The notes below the pieces were generated by a model, which ran no database searches, was not told where the DNA came from, and worked only from the letters and a program-made list of their open reading frames with translations. 64,000 nucleotides of DNA from Dyella sp. GSA-30 (GTDB lineage: Bacteria > Pseudomonadota > Gammaproteobacteria > Xanthomonadales > Rhodanobacteraceae). How positions within the stretch are numbered: the first letter of the stretch is position 1; the number at the start of each line of letters is the position of its first letter. The DNA lies in NCBI RefSeq assembly GCF_027924605.1, contig NZ_AP027042.1:4627524-4691523 (forward strand). Direction: 5' to 3'. Shown here piece by piece: positions 25,091-34,800 of this stretch. A program made the position numbers and the translations under genes.

Positions 25091-27489
25091 TCTGAATCCT
25101 CGGTAACAAAGGGCTGGGTCGACTGATCAGGCGACGACCATCTTCTCTTTCGTCGCTTCGTGACCGAGATTGTCTCGATTGTCTTGTTATCGGCTGGCAT
25201 CAAGTGCTCTGCACTTCCCGCCGTGGCATTTGCCTCGGCCGTTCGAATAGCACGATCTATCCTCGCAGCGCGGCGAATCCGGGCGTTCTCGCCGCGAATA
25301 TCTCGATCAAACAGAGCCTCGGATAGCTTATCCATGTCGCCACGCCCCTCATTCCTGAGGCTATCTGCCGTTGTCGCCAGTACCCATCCGGAAGAGAACT
25401 TGACGTACATCCGACGACTATCGACACAGTCCAGCCGCTTTTCCAAAGCCGGCGAAGTGCCAATCCGATGCAAGAGTTCACCGCTCGTGTAGGTTCGCTG
25501 TAGATGCCTAATGCCACGCCCTCTTTCTACTTTGATATCACGTTCGATAGGAACAGATGTAGCAATGAGAAAATCATCTCGACCGGTCACTCGAACGACA
25601 CCGGCCGCCCCGAACAGTTCTGACAAGACTTCGCTCTTCTCTTTCGGGCTTAAGCGATTCGCACCATGTGGCACCGATGACATATCTGAGAATAGGTATA
25701 TATCCAGCAGATCAACGATCGTCTTGTAGTTGTGTACTGCCGTTACCCGACTCTTCTGGCGAGCAGTCACGGAGCGGCCACACTGATCGGGAGCCGTGCT
25801 ACCAAGGAACTTATGGGCATGCTCCGCATTGATCCTACCCAAGGCATTTTCGGCTAAAGAGTTCTTTCTAGGATTCCCAGGAGGCGGCTGCACCCTTGTG
25901 GCACCGTACACAGAACAGAATGATTCAAACCACTCACCGGTGTATTCAGAACCGCCATCGGCCACCCAGTAGCGCGGAAGAAATCCCTGACGATGAAGGA
26001 CGTCCCGAATCAAAACGGCAAGAGCATTCCTACAAGCATGGCCAAACATCACGGCTCGGCCAAGCGGGCGACCGGTGGCTGAATCCATCGCGATATAGAC
26101 TGTTGGACACTCGAAGCCGAGATTCGCGATCAGGTCGGGACTACAACGGACGTCGAATTTCGTTGCATCAACGTGGGCCATGAGCCCGGGAATCAGACAT
26201 CTCAACGTTCGGTCCGATGGATCGATGGCCGGCTCAGCGGCGTGGTATGCCCTATAGCCGCCCTCCGTGTACGCTCGGACCAGATGATTGACCCCGCGAA
26301 GTCGGTTATGAAATGTGGTCCTGCTGGGCGTTCGAATCCCTTCGCGTTCGCAATGGATACGTAATGCATCGTGGGCCTGAACCTTAGTGCGAAGTAGCGC
26401 ATCAGTCCGGAATTGCTTTATTGCCCAGGCAAGTGCCTTCTCCTGATCGTTGGTTAGCTGCTCAACCCTCCGGCCAGACTGGCCGTAGCGGGTTACGCAA
26501 ACCGCTAAGGCGCTGTCTCCTGATTTTCGCGCTTCAGCAACCCGCCTAACCAGTGGCGCGTATCGACGAGTAAGCCTTTCCTTACCCTCCAACATTCGAA
26601 GAGCCCTCTCCAAACGCATAACACCGCGCTCGTGATCTACCGGGCGGGCCATTAGGACGGCTGAACTAAGGTTTGGTTGCGCCAGGCCGGACCGTAAGTC
26701 TGCAAGCATCTGATCATCGTACTCACGTGCACGACTCTCTGATCCGTAGAGCGTGAACCGCTCTGCGGCGTCTATCGGAATCGATTTTATCGGGCTATGT
26801 AGGTACCCCTTTGCCATGGCAGCGAGAACATGTGCTCCCGTAAGACCTTTGATTTGGTCAAGCGCCTCCCTTAGCGTTACAACCCTGGTCGTCAGAATCT
26901 TTCGTAGATGGCAAATGCAGCGGTCATTCGCGGCATCTATGCAGTTGGAAGTAACGACGCCATAAAGGGCCAAAAGATTGGCCTGATAAATACCGTGCGG
27001 CTCGGGCGGCGACCAGATCTCATAGCTGAGTCCTCTGTGTTCAGCCCACTCCATGACAGCAGGCCTCAACCATCGATCGTTGCTTAAAACCCACTCACCA
27101 GGGTGTTCCAAAGCTAGCTTCTCAAGTCTTCGACGTGGCTTGCATTCGATGAGACGAATGTGGTCTTTGTCGAGAACCATGAAGTCGATTGTCATTGAGG
27201 ATGTCTTACCATAGCGCTCGATGTTCTTGGGACTGACTTGTACCCAGTACTCGTGGCTACAGCCAAAGACCTCGAGCTCAAGCCCGAAAAGGAACTCACC
27301 GGTATAACTCTCAAAACGCCGTCGCGCGCCATTTCTGGCGGAATAGAAGTCGACGAGGATGTTCTTCAGTCCTCTCTGCGAGAGCTTTCTCGACGGACTA
27401 TTTAGGCGCATCTCCTCCACCTCGCGTATGACAGTGGGGGGCAGTTGTAAAGCTTGATAGTAAGCGGCTCGATTTGCCTCAGACAGCAT
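25087..27489 (-). CDS. tnsAB: TnsA-TnsB fusion transposase (endonuclease plus DDE integrase)
   Basis: Protein of 800 residues joining both catalytic subunits of Tn7-like transposition. Residues about 50-165 form a TnsA-like restriction-fold nuclease: Glu60 (or Glu65), Asp102 in MTIDFMV and the ECK pair Glu115/Lys117. After a helix-turn-helix region (about 340-410) comes an rve-type core with Asp441 (AHVDATKF), Asp511 (VADGGSEY) and Glu547 (LAENALGRIN), a DD(35)E triad. Both nucleolytic activities mean full cut-and-paste excision. The C-terminal tail with basic KRRKRRW probably contacts TnsC. ATG 27489 has a weak GAGGG site. Confidence 0.9.
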   Translation of the reverse strand: MLSEANRAAYYQALQLPPTVIREVEEMRLNSPSRKLSQRGLKNILVDFYSARNGARRRFESYTGEFLFGLELEVFGCSHEYWVQVSPKNIERYGKTSSMTIDFMVLDKDHIRLIECKPRRRLEKLALEHPGEWVLSNDRWLRPAVMEWAEHRGLSYEIWSPPEPHGIYQANLLALYGVVTSNCIDAANDRCICHLRKILTTRVVTLREALDQIKGLTGAHVLAAMAKGYLHSPIKSIPIDAAERFTLYGSESRAREYDDQMLADLRSGLAQPNLSSAVLMARPVDHERGVMRLERALRMLEGKERLTRRYAPLVRRVAEARKSGDSALAVCVTRYGQSGRRVEQLTNDQEKALAWAIKQFRTDALLRTKVQAHDALRIHCEREGIRTPSRTTFHNRLRGVNHLVRAYTEGGYRAYHAAEPAIDPSDRTLRCLIPGLMAHVDATKFDVRCSPDLIANLGFECPTVYIAMDSATGRPLGRAVMFGHACRNALAVLIRDVLHRQGFLPRYWVADGGSEYTGEWFESFCSVYGATRVQPPPGNPRKNSLAENALGRINAEHAHKFLGSTAPDQCGRSVTARQKSRVTAVHNYKTIVDLLDIYLFSDMSSVPHGANRLSPKEKSEVLSELFGAAGVVRVTGRDDFLIATSVPIERDIKVERGRGIRHLQRTYTSGELLHRIGTSPALEKRLDCVDSRRMYVKFSSGWVLATTADSLRNEGRGDMDKLSEALFDRDIRGENARIRRAARIDRAIRTAEANATAGSAEHLMPADNKTIETISVTKRRKRRWSSPDQSTQPFVTEDSE

Positions 27490-27700
27490 GGGTAGGCCCT
27501 CTTACAAGGCGCACGGAACCCTAACGGCGACGGACCGTCGCTGAGTTCGTGGCACACGGGAACGGACTCGCACCACAAAGTGGCGAAAGTGCTTGACGTG
27601 TTCCTGGGAAGGCACTAAAACTGGAAGGGAAGCAGGCCACTCAAAAGCCTCGCCTTCACTTTCGAGCCTCGCGTCTAGTACACGCGGGGCTCGAGCGTTT

Positions 27701-27724
27701 ATAGCGCCCCATAAAAAGCGCTAT
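27701..27724. repeat. Short hairpin between the HTH gene and tnsAB
   Basis: ATAGCGC (27701-27707) and GCGCTAT (27718-27724) form a 7-bp perfect stem with a 10-base A/C loop just after the stop of the HTH gene. It could attenuate read-through into tnsAB. The other bases between 27490 and 27728 hold nothing I can name. Confidence 0.4.
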
Positions 27725-27728
27725 CTGC

Positions 27729-28001
27729 TCATGGCTTACCCTCCGTCGATGTATTGGTCGCGGGACTGGCTCCACGGGTAATGGCCTGCAGCCAGTTTCG
27801 AACAGCAGGTGTCGCGGCAAACCAACCCCTGCGACCGGGAACCTGAAACATCTCTATAGGGAGCCGGCCCGCCTGCCTAGCCTTCGCTAGCGCGCCAGTC
27901 GACGGGTATCCGAGTAGCCGCGCGGTCTCCGAAGCCGTAAGAATGGGCACGTTCGGAAGGTAGCTATCCAGATCCACGTGCATGTGTGCGCTGGCAATCA
28001 T
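27729..28001 (-). CDS. MerR/excisionase-type helix-turn-helix protein
   Basis: DNA-binding protein of 90 residues. LTASETARLLGYPSTGALAKARQAGRLPIEMF reads as a winged helix of the MerR/AlpA/excisionase kind, and the following GRRGWFAATPAVRNWLQAI completes the domain. It lies 240 bases upstream of tnsAB on the same strand and has a good AGGAG site before ATG 28001. By analogy with regulators of Tn7-like and CAST elements it may control transposition or act as a directionality factor; this is inferred. Confidence 0.72.
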   Translation of the reverse strand: MIASAHMHVDLDSYLPNVPILTASETARLLGYPSTGALAKARQAGRLPIEMFQVPGRRGWFAATPAVRNWLQAITRGASPATNTSTEGKP

Positions 28002-28508
28002 TAGGACTCCTCTTGATCGAAGCGTGATGCTTGGTCGTGCTCAGGCTAGCTCCATCGCGAGGATTCAACACCTGCGCGCCTGGATGGGGCATTCGGGCCG
28101 AACCTTGTCCGGCCGGACACACCTCTCGTACGCGACACTGCTACCAGCCGGCACCGATGTCAACCTAACTCATTGATACATATGGGAAGACATATAGCTC
28201 TACATATAGCTTCGCTTATAGTTCATGGCGCCATGAAGTGTATCGAGGCCATTCCTTCAAACCTAGATTCATACCCATCTAGAGGGGAAAATTTAAAAAC
28301 ACTTTCCAATGCTAGCTCGCGATCTAAAAACCCGCATTGCTGAGTGCGATGTGCAGACAACGGTTCCCCCGTAAGTGGCGCTTTGTTCCTATGCGTTCGC
28401 ACCAGCGGTCACTAAAGCACTTCCAGACTGAAGCAAAGTTCGGAACGCTTTATAAAACGCTGTAAAAAATACGACTCTCCTGAACAGAAAAAAAAGAAAT
28501 CATCGACC
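28002..28508. promoter_or_regulatory. Intergenic region with a 16-bp palindrome
   Basis: About 500 bases without a convincing gene. It contains AT-rich ACATATAGC repeats near 28190-28220 and a perfect palindrome TTCATGGCGCCATGAA at 28222-28237, a candidate operator for the HTH protein. It probably holds the promoters for the leftward transposition genes and the rightward PIN-like gene. Confidence 0.45.
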
Positions 28509-29663
28509 TTGACCGCTTCCGCGCTGATTACACAACCACGCCTCGTTGTCCTCGATACGTCGCACATAGTGGGACTCGCAGCCGACTGGGCTTCGGCTGA
28601 TTGTGAACGACGCGGTGCCGCCCAAAGGTTCATTCCCCACTTGATCGAACAAGGTTGGTTGCCGGCGCTTTGCTGGCACCAAGTAGAGGAACTGCTACAA
28701 CACCAGGACGACGAACTGGTTGATGCGCGGCTTCGTTATCTCCGGAGTTGGCCGCTGACAGCATGGATTAAAGCATCGGATCCTGATGCCGGCCCTGGGT
28801 CTGTTCTCGATGTGCTAAAAGCTGAGGTTGCTGTTGCTTATGCACAACCGCATGCAGACGCGCTCCAAGTTCGTGAACTCGTGCGCACTAACCTATTTGC
28901 GTTTGGCAGAGCAACTGAGGCAATTCCTGATCTGTTTCAAAACTGGCGGCTCCTGCGCACTGCACTTGTTGACCGGCAGGAAAGCGCCCGCAAAACCGCA
29001 GCGATCTCTCGTTGGCGCCCAGAAAAAATTGAAAGTACGCGGATCACTGACTGGATGAACAAACCGTTGCGCGATCTAGGAGAAGCCATTCGCAAACTCG
29101 AGCATCTCCAAAATAACCTGGCCAACGAGATTGCAGCGCGCGGCGATAAGCGCATAGTAGAACCTACGGCAATGGCGGAAGCATTCTTTTCCGAGATTAT
29201 CCGTAGCGGGCAAGCGATCTCCGCTGAGCACGCGCTCCCGCCTGCAATCCAAATTCTGGTGAACGCAGGCCTAGAACCCGACGATATCGATCTGTCAGCC
29301 ACGTTCACCGAAACCCTGGATCGCCTCATCTTTTACAAACGCTTGCGGATTGTCGCAGAGGCAAATGGACTGCCCTTTCCTGATCTGAAACGGATCGTGA
29401 CCCGAGATCGGCTTCCAGTCTCTATAGTTGAGGAAAGCATGCGGCTCCACGCCCATGACCAACCGGAACGCAAGGGTAGTGATCTGAATGACGTCCACCT
29501 GCTGTGCCTGGCCCCCTACGCCCATGTGACCTACGTGGACAAGCGAACGCTAGAGAGCGTTCGTCGGGCACGAAGCAAGGACTTCGTTTTCGCAAAGCTC
29601 ATTGGACAAGTCAGCAAAGCAAGTAACTACCGTAACATTTCCACCGAGCTCACAGCACTGTGA
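28509..29663 (+). CDS. PIN-like nuclease domain protein
   Basis: Protein of about 384 residues. LVVLDTSHIVGLAADW gives the first PIN aspartate (Asp16), WHQVEELLQH the conserved acidic residue near 60, and GSDLNDVHLLCLAPYAHVTYVDKRT (about 325-350) the remaining acidic positions followed by the core strand. The middle is a helical insertion including a likely coiled coil (EAIRKLEHLQNNLANEI). PIN domains cut RNA in toxins and defence systems; that role is inferred here. The TTG start has no clear Shine-Dalgarno site and no ATG is available upstream. Cargo of the transposon. Confidence 0.62.
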   Translation: MTASALITQPRLVVLDTSHIVGLAADWASADCERRGAAQRFIPHLIEQGWLPALCWHQVEELLQHQDDELVDARLRYLRSWPLTAWIKASDPDAGPGSVLDVLKAEVAVAYAQPHADALQVRELVRTNLFAFGRATEAIPDLFQNWRLLRTALVDRQESARKTAAISRWRPEKIESTRITDWMNKPLRDLGEAIRKLEHLQNNLANEIAARGDKRIVEPTAMAEAFFSEIIRSGQAISAEHALPPAIQILVNAGLEPDDIDLSATFTETLDRLIFYKRLRIVAEANGLPFPDLKRIVTRDRLPVSIVEESMRLHAHDQPERKGSDLNDVHLLCLAPYAHVTYVDKRTLESVRRARSKDFVFAKLIGQVSKASNYRNISTELTAL

Positions 29664-29866
29664 TGTGCAATTTTGAGATCCTCCGTAACTAGCAAGTCAG
29701 GAGCCGATCAGCCTTCTGTTACAGAATGGAGTCAAAAATCCTTTCCCCGCGGAACAATTAGTTTCTTTATTCACTGATCAAGATCTGAAAGAAAGGCAGA
29801 CTCTATATAGTACTTGCGGCATTTTCCCCGAAGCAGCATGCAAATCTGGATTCGCGCGCACGGCAT

Positions 29867-32800
29867 TTATGATTCCGTGGATTCGACAGCAAGGGTCGGT
29901 TCAAGCACGAAAAGCTCATCAACCGCACCTAGACCTGAACGTTGTCGATAGCAGTAAAAACTTGTATTTAAGGGCACTCGCTTGAATGCATCTGTCTCAT
30001 AACGGCGCATCATAAGCTTAGCAAGCTCGCTGTCATTGGAGACTAAGTGCTGCCCAGTATCGGGAGGAAAGGCGGGCCCCGCATGACCGCCTGTTGCGGC
30101 AATGACAGCAGCCACTCTTATACATTCGTCGATAACACTCTCCCGAACGTACGCCTCACGTAACAGGAGCGGCAGATTGATTGCCCGCATCACCAATGTG
30201 GTGCGACGCGCATCAACTTCAGGGATTTTCTGTACATAAAGCATGGCCATTCCGGCCAGTGTTCTGGTGTTTGGATCGAAGATCACTAGATGGGCATGGC
30301 GAGACTCCTCCCACATATCCACATCATCGGAAGTGCATAGAGCTGTCGCCTTACGGGCGAAAAATGCTGCAGGAGCCTTAGATACTGATGCAATCAACTC
30401 CGTCTGACCTTCCGCGTCTCGAAATGCTGAGCGGCGTACTTCCGAAAGCCAGCGGGTTAGCACCGGAGAAAGACAATCAAGCAAGATTTTGGCCGCAACA
30501 CCCGGCGTCGTTGCCGTCTGACCCACGGCGCGTGGAAGCGCTTCTACGATAAAAGCTGGGCTAGTAGCTTGCTGATCACACGCTTGTACGGCAACCGGCA
30601 ATCGTTCGTGAATCCAATCATTTAGCGCAGCCATATCGGCAGGAGCTGTAACAGGATCTCGGAATATCTCGCCCAGCTGTGCGAACCAAGGTCGTACATT
30701 TTGGTCTTCTGCCAATAGCGCCAGAAGAAGAGCCCAATGCCCAGCTAGTGACTCTAAGCTGGCAGCCGGATCTGTCAGCCGTTGCTGATTAAGAACCGAG
30801 AGTGCGTGTACCTCATTTCCGAGAGTCCAGGCTTCCGCCCATCTTCCGACTTGCGCCAACGCGTCTAGTTGACTATCCGGCAACGCCGCCACACTTACCA
30901 AGTGCCGTCGAGTCCAGCGCATCACATGATGTCTTGCTCCCAAAGGCGCAAATGCGCGTACTTGGCGCTGCAGTCCGGCCACCTTGGGCCAAAGTGTTCT
31001 CACATCCTCATGGGCCACGACATATACGTATGCGACGGCCTCCATCTGAGAGGGCTCCAGCTCTCGACCGACCGGCCCGAGTCCACCAAGTAAGCCTGCA
31101 TGTGCGCGGGCAATGCCACGGCGTGCGGCGCGCAGATCAAGATTGGAAGCTAATCCTGCGCGAATGAGGCTTGGAACCAAAACACCCTCGCCCGCGGCAT
31201 AAAGCTTTGGTAAACGCGCAAGCAAGATCTCAATCAGATCTTCCTTCGTGTGCTTAGTAGTTCTAGCAGCATCCGCCAACTCCATGAACAACATATCAAG
31301 GGTGCCGGCGACGGTGTAAAAGGTGTCGCGGCGCCACGCTTCGTTAAGGATGGCCTCCTCCAAAGATGCAGAAGGCCCACCCCTTAACCTGATCGCCTCG
31401 CTGCCCCAACCATGGTCATAGTGCCAACGGGTTAGTTGTCTCCAACTACGAAGCTTGCGCTTATCGTGGAGATAAGCGAGAAATCCGTCATCTAACCGGC
31501 ACAACTGCATAAGTTGTCCACGTTTAGACAGGTCTTTGATACCGTAGGCTTTCTGCAAATAGCGAACGCTAGCGCTTCTCCCACCTTTTAGTGCTATCTC
31601 CGCAACAAAATCACTCCACTCCCCCAGTGGAGGGCGCCCAAAAGCAGCATGCAACGGCAGAAGTTCCAATACCTTTCTGCGGTCACGAGCTACAAATGCT
31701 GAGTGCAAGGCAAGCATATCTGCACTAGTCGACGCTCCGATGGAGCGTGCAGCATCTGCGAACGGCGCGAATGAGTCGGCGGTACCAGCGGCTAGGTATC
31801 CTGGTCCAGAGGGAAGATCGGAAAGTGACAAACCTGAAGCTAGAAGCAAATCAAGATGAGTAGACGTTGGCACCGTATGTCGATAGTCGTAGGCGGAGAT
31901 CCAGCGCTGCCAAGCTATAAGGTCCGCAAGGGTAGCGCCACGTTGACGCAGATACTCGACTAAAGAAGTCGAAAGATCACCACTACTGTTGAGCAAATCA
32001 TTGAAGGCAGCACAATCATCTGCATTTTTTGCCCCGACTGTATTGAGAACAAAATGCCATCTCGTCGGCGATACTAACCATACTGAGGAACCGCAGGCGA
32101 CAATGGCTTCGTCTAGAGAAATTTCTTTCTGCCGTAGCAGGCTCACCACAGCGAGTAGTAATTTTGGTGTGATCTCATAACGATCATATGTCTGATGCAC
32201 TGTTCGAAGAGCTTCGATTCCAGCACCCGCCTTCTTCAGTTGCTCAAGGCAGCGCCAAAAAGCGATGCCAAATCGACGCTCATCCGCGCCTGCAAGGTAC
32301 ATGTAAATGGAGGGAAGGTTTGGAAGATCTAGGTCTTCTTTACTTACTAACAACCCGTGCTGTTGCCAAGACACCAAAAAAGAGGCCGGTAACTTGAGAA
32401 GCGCGTCGGTCAGCTTCGCTAACTCCGCCCCAGTTCGCACACCGAGGTGTCGTGCCACGCGCATTCGAGCGATACCTAATGTACGCGCCTCCACGACCTG
32501 ACTCCGGTTAGGCGCACCGTCAAAATGACGAAGGCGATAGTCCAAAGAGAGATCTAACGAAAAAAGAGAACGCCCTTTACCGTCATCGGTCATCTGAGCG
32601 ACGACCATAGCGCGCCCCTCATAGGTCGTCACACCAATGATCCGGTTCCGAATCCGTCTCATCGTGACCTGAGTATCAACAGCCCACCAAAGCCATTGAG
32701 GACGGCGAAAGAGCCGGCGCGGCAACGCGGCATCAGCATTGGGCAATCCCAACGCGCGACACGCCAGATCGAGCCGATCAGGTGTAAGTCGATCGAGAGA

Positions 32801-33064
32801 ATTGGCTACTCTATCGCGAAAATATCGGATAACGTCTTTGCCGCGCCTGCGAGATAGACCGTCAACTAGTACATCCTCACGTTGCCTCCATTCTCTTCGC
32901 ATATCGGATGGACAGCCCTCCAAGACTTCACGACGGAAATCCCGATAACGCTGGCGAAATGATTGAGCCTCAGATGGATCGGTTTTGTGACCCCCAAACC
33001 GGATTGGCATCTCGATGGCAGGTTTATAGACACGCGACTGACGTTCCAAGACACCCTCGGACAT
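29867..33064 (-). CDS. Unrecognised 1065-residue protein
   Basis: Very large protein with no family I can name. Most of it (about 30-860) reads as alpha-helical repeats rich in Leu, Ala and Arg (LSLDEAIVACGSSVWLVSP, LRQRGATLADLIAWQRWIS). The last about 190 residues differ: LVIFDPNTRTLAGMAMLYV, MRAINLPLLLREAYV and VIDECIRVAAVIAATGG look like a mixed alpha/beta domain, possibly GNAT-like, though uncertain. No signal peptide or membrane segment. ATG 33064. It is convergent with the PIN-like gene and divergent from the small membrane-protein gene. A defence or sensor role is suggested only by context. Confidence 0.8.
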   Translation of the reverse strand: MSEGVLERQSRVYKPAIEMPIRFGGHKTDPSEAQSFRQRYRDFRREVLEGCPSDMRREWRQREDVLVDGLSRRRGKDVIRYFRDRVANSLDRLTPDRLDLACRALGLPNADAALPRRLFRRPQWLWWAVDTQVTMRRIRNRIIGVTTYEGRAMVVAQMTDDGKGRSLFSLDLSLDYRLRHFDGAPNRSQVVEARTLGIARMRVARHLGVRTGAELAKLTDALLKLPASFLVSWQQHGLLVSKEDLDLPNLPSIYMYLAGADERRFGIAFWRCLEQLKKAGAGIEALRTVHQTYDRYEITPKLLLAVVSLLRQKEISLDEAIVACGSSVWLVSPTRWHFVLNTVGAKNADDCAAFNDLLNSSGDLSTSLVEYLRQRGATLADLIAWQRWISAYDYRHTVPTSTHLDLLLASGLSLSDLPSGPGYLAAGTADSFAPFADAARSIGASTSADMLALHSAFVARDRRKVLELLPLHAAFGRPPLGEWSDFVAEIALKGGRSASVRYLQKAYGIKDLSKRGQLMQLCRLDDGFLAYLHDKRKLRSWRQLTRWHYDHGWGSEAIRLRGGPSASLEEAILNEAWRRDTFYTVAGTLDMLFMELADAARTTKHTKEDLIEILLARLPKLYAAGEGVLVPSLIRAGLASNLDLRAARRGIARAHAGLLGGLGPVGRELEPSQMEAVAYVYVVAHEDVRTLWPKVAGLQRQVRAFAPLGARHHVMRWTRRHLVSVAALPDSQLDALAQVGRWAEAWTLGNEVHALSVLNQQRLTDPAASLESLAGHWALLLALLAEDQNVRPWFAQLGEIFRDPVTAPADMAALNDWIHERLPVAVQACDQQATSPAFIVEALPRAVGQTATTPGVAAKILLDCLSPVLTRWLSEVRRSAFRDAEGQTELIASVSKAPAAFFARKATALCTSDDVDMWEESRHAHLVIFDPNTRTLAGMAMLYVQKIPEVDARRTTLVMRAINLPLLLREAYVRESVIDECIRVAAVIAATGGHAGPAFPPDTGQHLVSNDSELAKLMMRRYETDAFKRVPLNTSFYCYRQRSGLGAVDELFVLEPTLAVESTES

Positions 33065-33208
33065 AGCTTCATCTCGGATTTATCGGCCAGCGCCGATAAA
33101 AATGAAGCCCAATGCGCAGATTTGGGTAGGCCCAGACGGCGTTGCCGACCTCCCTGGAACATCACTATGATTGGGTTAGGGGCTATGCCGGTTACAACGA
33201 GCTGGAAT

Positions 33209-33607
33209 ATGGAAGATACAGACGTCGACGCAAAAACAGTCATTAAGGCCCATCAGGACCGTTCCGAAAAGGAATTCAAGAAAGCCAAGTTGGAATGCAT
33301 GCGAAACATGGCAACTATGACTGCATACAGTTTCGGCTCCAGCTATCTGTTCTTCCAGCGACCCAAAGTCTTGGGTTCGCCACTCATCAGTGTGGCACTC
33401 GGTGGGATTCTGTTCTTTATCACGCTTTGGGGCGTAGCGAGTACCGCCGAGATCTTCCTTGATGCTGCCATAGAGCGCCATATCGACATCCGTAATCCCA
33501 AGTGGCAAAGCGGGCGGCGCAAAGTCCTCCTTTTTTGCATCCTTATGGCCATCTTTCTGTGTTTTGCAACAGTCCCTTACTTGGTTATGGAACTACCTCG
33601 AAAGTGA
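33209..33607 (+). CDS. Small membrane protein of unknown function
   Basis: Protein of about 132 residues with an acidic and charged cytoplasmic start (MEDTDVDAKTVIKAHQDRSE) and two strong membrane segments, ISVALGGILFFITLWGVA and VLLFCILMAIFLCFATVPY. Not recognised. Starts at 33185 or 33209 are both possible. It is divergent from the 1065-residue gene, with the starts only about 145 bases apart, and precedes the DUF4238 gene by 22 bases, so it may share an operon with it. A membrane effector would fit the cargo theme but is a guess. Confidence 0.62.
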   Translation: MEDTDVDAKTVIKAHQDRSEKEFKKAKLECMRNMATMTAYSFGSSYLFFQRPKVLGSPLISVALGGILFFITLWGVASTAEIFLDAAIERHIDIRNPKWQSGRRKVLLFCILMAIFLCFATVPYLVMELPRK

Positions 33608-33629
33608 CCGACCAAGTAGAGACAATGCC

Positions 33630-34652
33630 ATGCAGCAACTACGCAAAGACAATCACTACGTGCCGCAGCTATATTTAAAGCAATGGTCGCGCAACGGCAA
33701 AATACCTACGTATAGGCTACTAGTACCAAACGATAACTGCGATCATTGGAAAGAACACTCGGCCAAGAGCATAGCCTTTCACCAACACCTCTACACGTAC
33801 GTAGTCGGTCAGGGAGAGACGGATGAATTCGAGCGCTGGCTTGATCGAGAATTCGAAAATCCAGCTGAGGAGGCAATCAACCGAGCGATCAACGGTGAAC
33901 GGCTCAGCCGCGACAATTGGAGCCAGCTAATTAGGTTTCTTGCCGCCCAAGACGTACGGACTCCAGTACGCCTAAAAGAATTTCTCACGCGACAGAATGA
34001 GACATTTCAATCCTTCATAGATGCAACGCTAGCCAACTCTGTCGCAGAGCTCGAAAAGGCAGCAAGACTCGGAATCCGTCTACAGACGCCCAAAAGAGAT
34101 CCAAACGACATATTCCCGGTTAAGGTCACCGTCGCACGTAGTACAGAGGGCGGAGGAATCATTCAAGCCAAAGGCATTGTGGGTCGACGCCTGTGGCTCG
34201 CGTGTTCCCGGCATATGTTGACTAGCACCATATCGTATTTGATGGCGCACCGATGGACCATCCTTCATGCTCCGGAAGGTGTGACTTGGCCAACTAGTGA
34301 CAACCCTGTCATTCGGCTTAATTTCGTAGACGCCAATAATTACGACTTTCGGGGCGGCTGGGGGCGTAAGAACGGAGAAATCCTCCTTCCTCTGAGCTCT
34401 ACACATCTCCTCTATACGAAAATTGGAAATCGCACCTTTAGTCGAGGCACGGTTTTGGATGAGGGCACGGCGCGCATGATACGGCGAATGCTCATCGAGC
34501 ACGCGGATCGGTTCGTTTTCGCTCTGGATAAAGGCGACATTCATCTGATCCGCCCACGCAAGGTTTGCTCGGAAACCTATAAACGCGAACAACTCGGTTG
34601 GAAAAACTGGCACCATGAGCAGAGCCAAGCAGAAGCAGGCCTTTCACTCTAG
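33630..34652 (+). CDS. DUF4238 domain protein
   Basis: Protein of about 340 residues starting with the family hallmark KDNHYVPQLYLKQW, followed by NPAEEAINRAINGERLSRDNW and, in the second half, TWPTSDNPVI and ILLPLSSTHLLYT. DUF4238 proteins are frequent in mobile islands; a nuclease or defence-related role has been suggested but is not established. ATG 33630 was chosen because the family begins here. It follows the small membrane-protein gene closely on the same strand. Confidence 0.82.
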   Translation: MQQLRKDNHYVPQLYLKQWSRNGKIPTYRLLVPNDNCDHWKEHSAKSIAFHQHLYTYVVGQGETDEFERWLDREFENPAEEAINRAINGERLSRDNWSQLIRFLAAQDVRTPVRLKEFLTRQNETFQSFIDATLANSVAELEKAARLGIRLQTPKRDPNDIFPVKVTVARSTEGGGIIQAKGIVGRRLWLACSRHMLTSTISYLMAHRWTILHAPEGVTWPTSDNPVIRLNFVDANNYDFRGGWGRKNGEILLPLSSTHLLYTKIGNRTFSRGTVLDEGTARMIRRMLIEHADRFVFALDKGDIHLIRPRKVCSETYKREQLGWKNWHHEQSQAEAGLSL

Positions 34653-34800
34653 GTAGCCACTCAGAATGTGCTTGTACCCCCGGAGTTCAAGCGGCATCTC
34701 TAAGGCAGACATCCAAGTAGACATTTGGAAGGCGTGTCAGCTTGCTATGCCCATAAGTACAGCGTAGCGTGCTTAATCGCCGACTAACCTCTTCCATCCC

